From assembly GCA_003155655.1 (NCBI GenBank), contig PMDS01000037.1, forward strand, positions 107,976 to 171,975: a stretch of DNA of 64,000 nucleotides, written 5' to 3'. Of the stretch, positions 1-8,033 are shown piece after piece. The position numbers and the translations under genes were made by a program. Position 1 is the stretch's first letter. Each line of letters starts with the position of its first letter. The notes below the pieces were generated by a model that worked only from the letters and a program-made list of their open reading frames with translations, ran no database searches and was not told where the DNA came from. This DNA comes from Melioribacter sp. (GTDB lineage Bacteria > Bacteroidota > Ignavibacteria > Ignavibacteriales > Melioribacteraceae).

Positions 1-1
1 T

Positions 2-1996
2 TTAAAAGATCATTCAATAGATTCAAATAAAGTTATTTTCCCGGATGAAATATACAAACGTGAGTGCCAGGTTATTGTTCAATACCTTTCCTTTTATCAC
101 TATAAAAAACAAAAACTGAATGATTCGCTCTCGTCTGTTATTTACGACCAGTATCTAACAACGTTAGATAATAACAAGCTTTATTTCCTAAAGTCCGACG
201 TGGACAATTTTGAAAAGTACAGACATATGATGGATGATTTTTTGCGTGATGGGAATTTAGGACCAGCCTATGAAATATTTAATGTTTATAAAAAACGTCT
301 TAGTGAAAGAATTAAGTACATTGACACACTTTTAAAAAGCAAATTTGATTTTTCAATTGATGAGTCATTTTCGCCTGACCGGGAAAAGGCTGCCTGGTCA
401 AATAAACCGGAGGATCTTGATGAACTTTGGAGACTGCGTTTAAAAAATGACGCGTTAAATTATAAATTATCCGGCAAAGATTGGAAAAATACAATAGACT
501 TTTTGGCAAAGCGGTATCATAATTATCACAAAATAATTTTGCAGTATGAATCGGAAGATGTTTTTGCTCTTTTCATGAATTCTTTTACAAATGTTTATGA
601 TCCTCACACAGATTATTTCTCACCTGCTGCATCCGAAAATTTTTCAATTCAGATGAAACTTTCACTTGAAGGAATTGGCGCCACATTAAGACAGGATAAT
701 GATTACACGGTCGTTCAGAATATTGTACCCGGAGGTCCGGCATTCAAAAGCGGTCTGCTTCATGAGGAAGACAAAATTATTGGGGTGGCTCAGGGCGATA
801 ATGGAGATATGGAGGATGTAATTGGATGGAGACTGGATGATGCCATACAGCTTATCAGAGGCAAAAAGGGAACTGTTGTCCGGCTTCAGATAATGAAAGC
901 CAAGGATGGTCAAAACGCTCCGCCAACAGAAATTAAAATTGTACGTGAAGAAGTTAAGCTGGAAGATCAGGCGGCAAAAGATGAAATACTTAATGTTGAT
1001 GAAAACGGTAAAAACTTTAAGCTTGGTGTTGTAAAGCTTCCTTCTTTCTATACTGATTTTGAAGGGCAGCAGAAAGGCAAACCTGATTATAAAAGCACTA
1101 CACGTGATGTAAAAAATATATTAAATAAATTCAAAGAACAAAAGGTTGATGGTGTTATTCTCGATTTGAGAAATAATGGGGGCGGCTCCCTGCAGGAAGC
1201 CATTCAGCTTACAGGTTTATTTATTAAAGACGGCCCTGTAGTTCAAGTAAAAAATTCTGCCAATATGGTCGAAGTTGACCAGGATCCGGATCCTTCAATA
1301 GTGTATGAGGGGCCATTAGCTGTAATTACTAATCGGTTTAGCGCTTCGGCATCCGAGATTTTTGCTGCTGCAATTCAAGACTATGGCCGTGGTTTAATTC
1401 TTGGTTCTAACTCTTATGGAAAAGGAACCGTTCAAAACATGATTGATTTGAACCATGCAATCCCGGGAGCCAATAAAAAATTAGGACAGCTTAAATTAAC
1501 AATTGCAAAATTTTACCGTATAACAGGCAGCAGCACACAGCATCTTGGTGTAAAACCGGATATTGATTTCCCTTCTCAGTTTAATGGGAAAGAATTTGGG
1601 GAAAGCGGTCAGGCAAGTTCTTTGCCATGGGATCAAATTCAATCGGCACAGTTTAAAAGATTTTCTGATCTTTCAAGATATATTCCAATGCTAGAGAAAA
1701 AGCATAAAGATAGAATCAAGACCGATCTTGAATACCAGTTTCTGCTTGAGGATATAAAAGAGTTTAACGAAAATCACGACAAAAAAGATTTTTCGTTGAA
1801 TGAGACCGTGCGTAAGAATGAGCGCGACGACGACGAAGCAAAACATAAAGCTAGAGATGAAGAACGCGCAAAACTGCTTGGTATTAAAATAGAAGATAAA
1901 AAGGAAGTTGAAGCGCCAAAAGTTAAACCCGTAGATTTTGAACTAAAAGAAAGCGGAAAAATATTAGCTGATTTGATCATGGCAAAAGTTGGATGA
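2..1996 (+). CDS. prc: Carboxy-terminal processing protease Tsp/Prc (S41A), 5' truncated by window edge
   Basis: Tail-specific periplasmic protease that degrades or trims proteins from their C-termini. The frame is open back to base 2 and the upstream residues (HYKKQKLNDSLS, then YFLKSDVDNFE) match the conserved N-terminal Tsp region. The real start therefore lies outside the window, and the GTG at 200 is internal. In order: N-terminal helical domain, a PDZ domain (around YTVVQNIVPGGPAFKSG), the S41 catalytic domain, and a Lys/Glu-rich C-terminal domain of DUF3340 type. The Ser-Lys dyad is visible: FSASASEIFAAA carries the nucleophile and SYGKGTVQ the Lys, the same spacing as in E. coli Tsp. 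At least 664 residues are present. The signal peptide is not seen because the 5' end is missing. Family assignment is secure; substrates cannot be told from sequence. Confidence 0.93.
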   Translation, partial: LKDHSIDSNKVIFPDEIYKRECQVIVQYLSFYHYKKQKLNDSLSSVIYDQYLTTLDNNKLYFLKSDVDNFEKYRHMMDDFLRDGNLGPAYEIFNVYKKRLSERIKYIDTLLKSKFDFSIDESFSPDREKAAWSNKPEDLDELWRLRLKNDALNYKLSGKDWKNTIDFLAKRYHNYHKIILQYESEDVFALFMNSFTNVYDPHTDYFSPAASENFSIQMKLSLEGIGATLRQDNDYTVVQNIVPGGPAFKSGLLHEEDKIIGVAQGDNGDMEDVIGWRLDDAIQLIRGKKGTVVRLQIMKAKDGQNAPPTEIKIVREEVKLEDQAAKDEILNVDENGKNFKLGVVKLPSFYTDFEGQQKGKPDYKSTTRDVKNILNKFKEQKVDGVILDLRNNGGGSLQEAIQLTGLFIKDGPVVQVKNSANMVEVDQDPDPSIVYEGPLAVITNRFSASASEIFAAAIQDYGRGLILGSNSYGKGTVQNMIDLNHAIPGANKKLGQLKLTIAKFYRITGSSTQHLGVKPDIDFPSQFNGKEFGESGQASSLPWDQIQSAQFKRFSDLSRYIPMLEKKHKDRIKTDLEYQFLLEDIKEFNENHDKKDFSLNETVRKNERDDDEAKHKARDEERAKLLGIKIEDKKEVEAPKVKPVDFELKESGKILADLIMAKVG

Positions 1997-2020
1997 TCTT
2001 TCTGATATCTCTCTAGTTAT

Positions 2021-2488
2021 ATGAGCAAGACTAACGCAATTAGAATTTTGGAAGCGCATAATATTATACATAAAGCGTTTGAATATAAATCCAACGATGA
2101 AGAGATTGACGCGGTTTCTGTTGCTCATAAAATTGGTACTGATCCCGAGACTGTTTTCAAGACCCTTGTAGCAAGAAATGAGAAAAATGATTTGTTTGTG
2201 TTTGTCGTCCCGGGAAATTTTGAACTCAATTTAAAAAAGGCAGCTTCTGCAAGCTCAAACAAAAAAATTGAGATGATAAAGGTAAAAGAGCTGCAGCCAT
2301 TAACGGGTTATATCCGCGGCGGGTGCTCACCTATTGGAATGAAGAAGCTGTTTCCGACTTTTATTGACGAAACAGCCCAGCTTCAAGAAAAAATATATGT
2401 TAGTGCCGGATTGAGAGGAATGCAAATAAACTTAACACCTGAGGATCTGGCAAAGGTAATTGAAGCTAAATTCGCAGATTTAATATAA
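2021..2488 (+). CDS. ybaK: Cys-tRNA(Pro)/Cys-tRNA(Cys) deacylase, YbaK/EbsC family
   Basis: 155 residues, the usual length for YbaK. These cytoplasmic trans-editing enzymes hydrolyse Cys-tRNA(Pro) made in error by prolyl-tRNA synthetase. Visible hallmarks are the conserved Lys in VFKTLV (about residue 47) and the glycine-rich active-site loop YIRGGCSPIGMKK. The gene starts 24 bases after the protease stop on the same strand, so the two may be co-transcribed. No strong ribosome binding site precedes the ATG. A proS gene lies about 2.4 kb away, which fits a functional link but is not an operon. The substrate (Cys-tRNA rather than another misacylated tRNA) is inferred from the subfamily. Confidence 0.9.
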   Translation: MSKTNAIRILEAHNIIHKAFEYKSNDEEIDAVSVAHKIGTDPETVFKTLVARNEKNDLFVFVVPGNFELNLKKAASASSNKKIEMIKVKELQPLTGYIRGGCSPIGMKKLFPTFIDETAQLQEKIYVSAGLRGMQINLTPEDLAKVIEAKFADLI

Positions 2489-2563
2489 AATTCATTAAAA
2501 GTTGGTTTTTGTGGTTAGCGGGATTTTTCTTAGATTTGGTACCAAAATTCATAGGAGTTAATA

Positions 2564-2728
2564 ATGGCAAAACAACAATCATTTGCAGATAAAGCAAAAG
2601 CAAAGCATCGTTCATCTGTTGTGAATGTTAAATTCATAAAAACTGTAAAGAGCCCAAGCGGCAGTTACAAATTCCAAGAAAAGTTTGTTAAGATTGACGA
2701 TATAAGCAAGGTAACAACAATCAAATAA
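2564..2728 (+). CDS. Small basic protein, DUF4295-like
   Basis: A 54-residue Lys-rich ORF beginning MAKQQSFADKAKAK, with a good ribosome binding site (AGGAG, 8 bases before ATG at 2564) and a strong terminator right after the stop. The middle segment (FIKTVKSPSGSYKFQE) resembles the Bacteroidota family DUF4295, whose members begin MAKK and carry a K-S-P-x-x-G-x-Y/W-x-F-x-E core. My recollection is that a member of this family was found as an extra large-subunit ribosomal protein (bL38) in Flavobacterium. If so, this is a ribosomal protein gene. The usual rpmB/rpmG neighbours are absent here. The coding call is strong because of the RBS, start and terminator; the family call is moderate. Confidence 0.75.
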   Translation: MAKQQSFADKAKAKHRSSVVNVKFIKTVKSPSGSYKFQEKFVKIDDISKVTTIK

Positions 2729-2747
2729 AGAAAAGTGTTGCTTAAAC

Positions 2748-2782
2748 AAAAATCCTCCCGTATAGCGGGAGGATTTTTGTTT
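2748..2782. terminator. Strong hairpin terminator between convergent genes
   Basis: AAAAATCCTCCCG (2748-2760), loop TATAG, CGGGAGGATTTTT (2766-2778), then GTTTT. A 13-bp perfect stem flanked by A and T runs, so it can work in both directions. It ends the DUF4295-like gene on the plus strand and the Nfu gene on the minus strand. Confidence 0.9.
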
Positions 2783-2796
2783 TAAATGAAATGTTT

Positions 2797-3345
2797 TTAG
2801 TCTGCCGAGATTACTTCAATTGACGGATTTATTTCCCTTCGTAAAAGATTTTCAATTGCTACCAGCGTTCCCCGGATTGAGCTCGGGCAGCTTCCGCAAG
2901 CGCCCTGGTAACGGATTTTTAAAGTATTGCCTTCTAATCCGGCAACTTGTAAACCTCCGCCATCGCCGGCAAGTGCGGGACGAACACGCTGATCCAAAAT
3001 TTCATTTATCTTTTTGAGAAGTGCGGTTTCTTCTTCGCCCGATACCTGTGAAGTAGAAGTTTCTGCGGGAATTGTTGATTTATCGAAAGTTTTAATAAAC
3101 TCTACAAATGGACGCTGTATTTGTCCCCATGCAACTTTTGCCTCTTTTTCTATTGTAATAAATTTATTCATGTAGAAAACAGAAACAACTCCGGGTATAT
3201 CAAAAATTCCTTTTGCCAACGGATCATTAGCAGCTTCTTCTTTTGATTGAAAGTTTCTTGTTTCTTTATCTAAAAGTTTTTCATTAAGAATAAACTTAAG
3301 CGCTTGTGGATTTGGTGTTAAGTCAACATCTTGAACCATTAACAT
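2797..3345 (-). CDS. NifU-like Fe-S cluster carrier (Nfu_N + NifU C-terminal domain)
   Basis: Cytoplasmic scaffold/carrier that delivers Fe-S clusters to apo-proteins. It has an N-terminal Nfu_N domain (from VDLTPNPQALKF to about residue 90), a linker, then the C-terminal NifU domain with the cluster-binding pair in GACGSCPSS (CxxC). It resembles Nfu1/NfuA-type two-domain proteins. The ATG at 3345 is chosen because AAAGGAG sits 6 bases upstream; a longer frame reaches 3372 but has no such site. This gives 182 residues. The gene faces the DUF4295-like gene across a shared terminator. No isc or suf genes are nearby. Confidence 0.88.
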   Translation of the reverse strand: MLMVQDVDLTPNPQALKFILNEKLLDKETRNFQSKEEAANDPLAKGIFDIPGVVSVFYMNKFITIEKEAKVAWGQIQRPFVEFIKTFDKSTIPAETSTSQVSGEEETALLKKINEILDQRVRPALAGDGGGLQVAGLEGNTLKIRYQGACGSCPSSIRGTLVAIENLLRREINPSIEVISAD

Positions 3346-3449
3346 AATTTGCTCCTTTTCATTCAAAACCAAATTTACTTTTGATTAGTTCTACTACAAC
3401 AATAGAGAAAATCGTTTTGTTATTCAAGCAATCAGAAAAACCTTAATAA

Positions 3450-3899
3450 TTAGACTCCAAATTGAGTTAAATGATGATTAATGTGCTTATACATTTGCGA
3501 ACTCCACTGGGTTGGTGTTAATTTACCAAAAAAGGCATGGGGATTGGTAGTACATTTTGATTCCCCACCCTTGTGGAATTGATTAATGAGACTGATCAAA
3601 GTTTGCTTTTCCTTTTCAAAACCTTCCGTATCACCAATAATAAAACCCGGATGAGTTGGACTGCTTTTACTGATTGGTTTATTATTTGTTGTCTGCGATT
3701 TAAATAACCCGCCAATTAGTCTCAATAAAAAACTTGATTTAAGAAAAAGTTCGCCTGATGCTGTTTTCATCCCCACAGAACAATGGGCAAGCATTTGGTT
3801 AACACTCATTTTACCCCAAAGCCTTTGTGTTTCAGGCTTAAGCTTGTTGATTCTTTCTACTATTTCATCAACTGCTTCTTTTTGAAATAATGTCTTCAT
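3450..3899 (-). CDS. DUF1569 family protein (DinB-like fold)
   Basis: 149 residues matching DUF1569, a group in the DinB/YfiT four-helix-bundle superfamily. Diagnostic segments are WGKMSVNQMLAHC near residues 28-40, SSPTHPGFI in the middle, HAFFGKLTPTQWSSQMYKH and the C-terminal HHLTQFGV. The His residues in AHC and in the last helix are the expected metal ligands. The biochemical role is unknown; relatives include thiol-dependent transferases. No signal peptide. A DinB relative lies elsewhere in the window (15528-16040) but the two are not close paralogues by eye. Confidence 0.85.
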   Translation of the reverse strand: MKTLFQKEAVDEIVERINKLKPETQRLWGKMSVNQMLAHCSVGMKTASGELFLKSSFLLRLIGGLFKSQTTNNKPISKSSPTHPGFIIGDTEGFEKEKQTLISLINQFHKGGESKCTTNPHAFFGKLTPTQWSSQMYKHINHHLTQFGV

Positions 3900-3929
3900 T
3901 TGACTTTCCCTATTTTTTGATAGATTATA

Positions 3930-4043
3930 CTAATTAACTGCTGGTTTCCAATCTACAAATATTTTCTCCAGTGTAAATTCTTTAGCTGCATCGTCAGTTA
4001 ATTGATGAGACCATCTAATCTAACACGCGCGGTATGCAGCCAT
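3930..4043 (-). pseudogene. Possible degenerate gene fragment, unrecognised
   Basis: On the minus strand an ATG at 4043 follows a GGGGTG ribosome-binding-like site and reads MAAYRAC, then an in-frame TAG (4020-4022). The same frame then continues with a protein-like stretch containing RWSHQLTDDAAKEF and KIFVDWKPAVN before TAA/TAG at 3930-3932. The composition is like real protein, not random AT-rich DNA. I do not recognise the family. It could be the remains of a small gene with a nonsense mutation, or chance. It lies directly upstream of the DUF1569 gene. Confidence 0.3.
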
Positions 4044-4173
4044 GATCACCCCTAAATTTAATCTGCCGCGTCCTCATCTTATAATTTATAAAATTACCGG
4101 CTCTTTTCTCGGTGAGGACAAAGTGTATATTGAAAACCTTTGGATTTATAATTCCTTCATAATAAATTCTGTC

Positions 4174-4860
4174 TTAATGTTTAGGTCTAAAATTATTAAT
4201 AACTATCACAAATTCCCCCTTTAGATTTTTATCCAGTACAATTTTTAATATTTCAGCAGCGCTTCCCCTGTAAAATTTTTCTTCCGCAAGAGTCAGATTA
4301 AAAGCAACCACTATTGGAACTGATGGCGAAAAAATCTTTGATATATCCGTTAAAATGGCTTTAAGCCTGTATGGGGTTTCCATTAAGATGATTAATTCAT
4401 TTATATTCTTCAAACAAAGAAGTTCTTTTTTTCTTAAATCGCTTTTAGGCGAAAGCCAACCTGCATAATAAAATTTATCCAGATTGAAGCCGGAACCTAC
4501 TAACGCCGCCAGAATAGAGCTTGCGCCCGGAATTGGCACTACATCAATTTTTGCGTCAATACACATTTGAACAAGCAGGCTTCCCGGATCAGAAAAGAGT
4601 GGTGTACCGCAATCGGAAATTAATGCGGATGATTTTCCACCTGCGATTAGTTGAAATAATTCTTTTGAGGATTCTTCTTCATTGTGTTCGTTGAGAGAAT
4701 GCAATTCTTTTTGTATCTGGAAATGAGCGAGCAGGCGTTTGGCTTCTTTGAATTCCTCGCAGATAATAAAATCCACTTCCTTAAGAATTTTTAAGGCGCG
4801 TAGAGAAATATCTTCATAATTGCCGATTGGTGTGGAAACGATATAAAGTTTTATTCCCAT
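4174..4860 (-). CDS. rsmI: 16S rRNA (cytidine-2'-O)-methyltransferase RsmI-like
   Basis: 228-residue tetrapyrrole-methylase-fold SAM enzyme. RsmI 2'-O-methylates C1402 of 16S rRNA. Visible motifs: the N-terminal YIVSTPIGNYEDISLRALKIL, NEHNEEESS, the SAM-binding LISDCGTPLFSDPG, and PIPGASSILAALVGSG. It is shorter than E. coli RsmI (286) because it lacks the C-terminal extension, as is common in Bacteroidota. The segment IICEEFKEAKRLL replaces the usual AEDTR-type text, so a divergent RsmI paralogue is possible. It lies downstream of proS on the same strand, 49 bases apart. Confidence 0.85.
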   Translation of the reverse strand: MGIKLYIVSTPIGNYEDISLRALKILKEVDFIICEEFKEAKRLLAHFQIQKELHSLNEHNEEESSKELFQLIAGGKSSALISDCGTPLFSDPGSLLVQMCIDAKIDVVPIPGASSILAALVGSGFNLDKFYYAGWLSPKSDLRKKELLCLKNINELIILMETPYRLKAILTDISKIFSPSVPIVVAFNLTLAEEKFYRGSAAEILKIVLDKNLKGEFVIVINNFRPKH

Positions 4861-4909
4861 ATATCATAATGAAGTGGTTTTGTAATAAGACCCGGTAAAC
4901 AAGTCCGGG

Positions 4910-6595
4910 CTAAAAAGGCTCTTGAAGTTGATCCATCATGCTGTTTAATGCAATAACCTTTTTCTCACCGGTTCTTCTATTTTTAATTTCAACATTGCCG
5001 TCTTTTAGATTTTTTTCACCCACAATCACCTGGACCGGCATTCCTAACAAATCAGCATCATTGAATTTAAATCCTGCGCTTACATCGTTCCTGTCATCAA
5101 ACAAAACTTCATAACCATCAGATATCAAATCTATGTAAATTTTCTCGCAAGTCTTTGCGACCTCCGAATTTTTCATATTCAGCCCTATAAGGTGTATATC
5201 GAATGGACTGAGCGGTTCTTTCCAGACAATTCCTTTAGAATCATAATTCTGCTCAATAAAGCATGCAAATATTCTTTCAACACCGATTCCATAACTTCCC
5301 ATTACAATGGGATGTTCTTTACCGTTTTCATCAAGATAATTAACGCCAAGCGCTTCTGAATATTTTGTACCCAACTTGAAAATATGTCCAAGTTCTATTG
5401 CTTTGAAGACCTCTAACGTAGAACCGCAGCGAATGCATTTTTCACCGTTTTCAGCAGTCCGCAAATCAAAATATTCTAACGTTGGTAAATCACGTTTTAA
5501 ATCAATTCCGCCAAGGTGGTAATCATTTTTATTTGCACCGCTGAATAAATTATTCCCGTCTTTCAACAGGTTATCGGCAATAATTCTGTGCTTAAAATCA
5601 ATCGGTCCAATTGACCCTGCATCAGCGCCGGTAATTTCTTTCAACTCTTCAGGATGAGCAGATCGGACATTCCCGCCGAGTACAGAACCAAGCTTTGTCT
5701 CATTTACCTCATCGTTGCCAAGCATTAAAACCAAAATTGGTTTCCCATCATGCATATAAATTCTAGATTTAGCGGTTTCATGTTCATGTATTTTTAAAAA
5801 CGCACATAGTTCATCAATTGATTTTACATCAGGGGTCGAAATTTCATAAGGCTGCTTGCTTTCAGTGTGTTTTTTTGCCGGTTCTGCAACAGACTGAGCA
5901 ACTTCTGCATTAGCAGCATAACCGCATTTTTCACAGTGGGCAACAGTATCTTCACCGGCGTCGCTTTTCACCATAAACTCTTCGGATTTGCTGCCTCCCA
6001 TTGCACCGCTTGAAGCGCCAACAACAAAATATTTTAATCCGCACCTGTTAAATATTGTCTTGTATGCTTTTTCATGAAGCGCATAACCCACGTCCAATCC
6101 TGCAAAATCTCTGTCCAGGGTGTAAGCGTCTTTCATTAAAAATTGTCTGCCGCGTATAACCCCGCTGCGGGGGCGCGGTTCGTTCCTAAATTTGGTTTGT
6201 ATCTGATACCAGATTTGTGGTAAATCTTTGTACGAAACAAGAGAGCCTTTTGCATGGTAGGCAACGATCTCTTCATGAGTTGGCGCCAATACATATTCTC
6301 TGTTTTTTATATGAAAAAGAATATCTCCAAAGGCTTCAACGCGCCCGGTCTGTTCCCAAATTTCTTTAGGATTAAGTGCCGGGAAATGAAATTCCTGCCC
6401 GCCAATCGCGTTCATTTCCTCACGGATTATATCCATTATCTTTCTAATGATTTTGTATCCTATTGGAAGCCACGAATAAATACCGGCAGATAACTGACGG
6501 ACTAATCCCGCTCGAATCATTAAAATATGACTTGGAATAACAGCTTCAGTAGGTACTTCCTTTAACGTAGGTACAAAAGATTTACTTAATCTCAT
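4910..6595 (-). CDS. proS: Prolyl-tRNA synthetase, bacterial type
   Basis: Class II aminoacyl-tRNA synthetase that charges tRNA(Pro). The start is set at 6595 (MRLSKSFVPTLKEVP), which aligns with the E. coli N-terminus; the 13 upstream codons in the same frame are not conserved. This gives 561 residues. The class II motif regions are clear (IREEMNAIGGQEFHFPAL, FRNEPRPRSGVIRGRQFLMKDAYT, GIGVERIFACF). The insertion (editing/INS) domain lies roughly between residues 220 and 370, as in bacterial ProS, with the C-terminal anticodon-binding domain after PLSPFDIHLIGLN. A C-x2-C...C-x2-C pair (HCEKCGYAANAE, KCIRCGSTLE) flanks the insertion, as in many bacterial ProS. A YbaK editing partner is encoded at 2021-2488. 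Confidence 0.97.
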   Translation of the reverse strand: MRLSKSFVPTLKEVPTEAVIPSHILMIRAGLVRQLSAGIYSWLPIGYKIIRKIMDIIREEMNAIGGQEFHFPALNPKEIWEQTGRVEAFGDILFHIKNREYVLAPTHEEIVAYHAKGSLVSYKDLPQIWYQIQTKFRNEPRPRSGVIRGRQFLMKDAYTLDRDFAGLDVGYALHEKAYKTIFNRCGLKYFVVGASSGAMGGSKSEEFMVKSDAGEDTVAHCEKCGYAANAEVAQSVAEPAKKHTESKQPYEISTPDVKSIDELCAFLKIHEHETAKSRIYMHDGKPILVLMLGNDEVNETKLGSVLGGNVRSAHPEELKEITGADAGSIGPIDFKHRIIADNLLKDGNNLFSGANKNDYHLGGIDLKRDLPTLEYFDLRTAENGEKCIRCGSTLEVFKAIELGHIFKLGTKYSEALGVNYLDENGKEHPIVMGSYGIGVERIFACFIEQNYDSKGIVWKEPLSPFDIHLIGLNMKNSEVAKTCEKIYIDLISDGYEVLFDDRNDVSAGFKFNDADLLGMPVQVIVGEKNLKDGNVEIKNRRTGEKKVIALNSMMDQLQEPF

Positions 6596-6776
6596 ATTAT
6601 ACTTATATTTTTGAATAATGATTGAAAGCCACAAATTAAAAAGCCGTTCCCTTTAGGAAGGGTTTTTGGTTGGGCTTTGCAAAGATAAGAAATGAGTTTG
6701 CTAATTGGAAATAATGTGAATTGGCTTTATTGTACGATAGTTTAATTGTTATTTTTGCTAATAAGTTTGGAGAAGC

Positions 6777-7166
6777 ATGAACACAAGAATAAATATTTCA
6801 ACAGGGGCTAAATGGGAATCTGTCGTTGGCTTTTCTAGGGTTGTAAAAACCGGCAGTCTGGTTTTCGTTTCAGGAACAGTTGCTGTTGATGGCGGGAGTA
6901 AAGTAATAGAGCCCAATAATTATTATGAACAAACAAAGTTCATAATTCAAAAAATTGAAAAAGCATTAGAACAGGCGGGAGCTTCTCTTAAAGACGTTGT
7001 TAGAACAAGAATGTACGTTCTTGATATAGAGCAATGGGAGGAAGTTGCACGGGCACATAAAGAATATTTTGAAGATATAAAACCGGTTACTTCAATGGTA
7101 CAAATAAGCAAGCTAATTGCAGATGACCTTGTTGTAGAAATTGAAGCTGACGCCGTTATTCAATAA
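6777..7166 (+). CDS. RidA/YjgF/UK114 family protein
   Basis: 129-residue trimeric chorismate-mutase-like fold protein. RidA enzymes hydrolyse reactive enamine/imine intermediates released by PLP enzymes. Visible: VSGTVAVDG, the Arg-bearing VVRTRMYVLDIEQW (substrate-carboxylate Arg), and VEIEADAVIQ at the end. It belongs to an Rid subfamily other than archetypal RidA, since the C-terminal pattern differs. GGAG lies 5 bases before the ATG. A Bacteroidota-type -7 element (TATTTTTG, 6750-6757) is just upstream. It heads a three-gene run with a hydrolase and a PLP decarboxylase, consistent with damage control near a PLP enzyme. Confidence 0.88.
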   Translation: MNTRINISTGAKWESVVGFSRVVKTGSLVFVSGTVAVDGGSKVIEPNNYYEQTKFIIQKIEKALEQAGASLKDVVRTRMYVLDIEQWEEVARAHKEYFEDIKPVTSMVQISKLIADDLVVEIEADAVIQ

Positions 7167-7190
7167 GTAATTAAGATAAGGAAATTATAT

Positions 7191-8033
7191 ATGTTAAAAT
7201 ATGACCCGGTAACCCAGGATCAAATATTAATAGAACCTAACTACCCTCCTTCATTGGTTCCCTTACTTTTTTATAGCAACAAACAGAAAGTTCTGGGCAC
7301 AATGTTTATTACCGAGAGCAAAGGACCTAATCCAACTGTACTGCTTTTAAATGGACATCCCGGGAATGAAGTGAATTTTGATATTGCACACATGCTTCAA
7401 AGACAGGGTTTAAACGTATTTACATTTTACCCCCGTGGTTCCTGGGGCAGCCAGGGTGCATATTCGTGGAAAAATATTCTTGAAGACGGTAAAGCTGCCA
7501 TTGAATATTTAAAAGATGACGCGTGCAGAGAAAAATTTCATGTTGATGGAAACAAAATAATATTGATTGGTTATAGCATGGGTGGCTTTTCTGCTTTATA
7601 TAATTCACTCATGTTTGAAGACATTAAGAATATTTGTGTTATCGCGCCATTTAATGTCGGCTTTATGGGGCAGATGATAGCAGCTAGTCCGCAGGTAAAA
7701 GAGCTGGCAGAACAAAAAATATCGCAGACAACAGATTTTATCGAAGGCACTTCTACAGATAAATTAATAGATGAAATGATCGAGCATAAAATTGACTGGA
7801 ACATTTTAAACTATTCAAATGTGTTATATAAAAAAAATCTGTTAATTATTGGCGCTTTGTATGATTCAACTTCACCGGTAGATATTCATCATAAGCCGTT
7901 TATAAATAGTTTGCAAAAAGCCGGCGCAGAAAGGATGCAGGATTATATACTTGCATCCGGTCATTCATTTTCAAATAAACGTATAGAATTAATGAAAAAG
8001 ATTTCTGATTGGGTAAGTAAAATAAATTTATGA
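7191..8033 (+). CDS. Alpha/beta-fold hydrolase
   Basis: 280-residue cytoplasmic alpha/beta hydrolase. The nucleophile elbow is GYSMGG (Ser129), the oxyanion region NGHPG (54-58), and the catalytic His is in ASGHSF (His258). The acid is probably Asp225 or Asp231 in LYDSTSPVD. Closest in style to dienelactone-hydrolase/acyl-peptidase-like small hydrolases. The substrate is unknown. It lies 24 bases after the RidA-like gene, and its TGA overlaps the ATG of the decarboxylase (ATGA), so the two are translationally coupled. Confidence 0.8.
   Translation: MLKYDPVTQDQILIEPNYPPSLVPLLFYSNKQKVLGTMFITESKGPNPTVLLLNGHPGNEVNFDIAHMLQRQGLNVFTFYPRGSWGSQGAYSWKNILEDGKAAIEYLKDDACREKFHVDGNKIILIGYSMGGFSALYNSLMFEDIKNICVIAPFNVGFMGQMIAASPQVKELAEQKISQTTDFIEGTSTDKLIDEMIEHKIDWNILNYSNVLYKKNLLIIGALYDSTSPVDIHHKPFINSLQKAGAERMQDYILASGHSFSNKRIELMKKISDWVSKINL

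Noticed and set aside
4042..4224. Plus-strand ORF beginning MITPKFNLPRPHL
   Set aside because: Overlaps the 3' end of rsmI on the other strand and shows no family signature, RBS or conserved composition.
4889..4910. Short GC hairpin CCCGG/CCGGG between proS and rsmI
   Set aside because: Only a 5-6 bp stem without a T-run; not strong enough to call a terminator.
6636..6668. Imperfect stem AAAAAGCCGTTCC/GGAAGGGTTTTT in the leader of proS
   Set aside because: Several mismatches; could be a 5' UTR fold or a terminator remnant, and no T-box hallmarks are seen.
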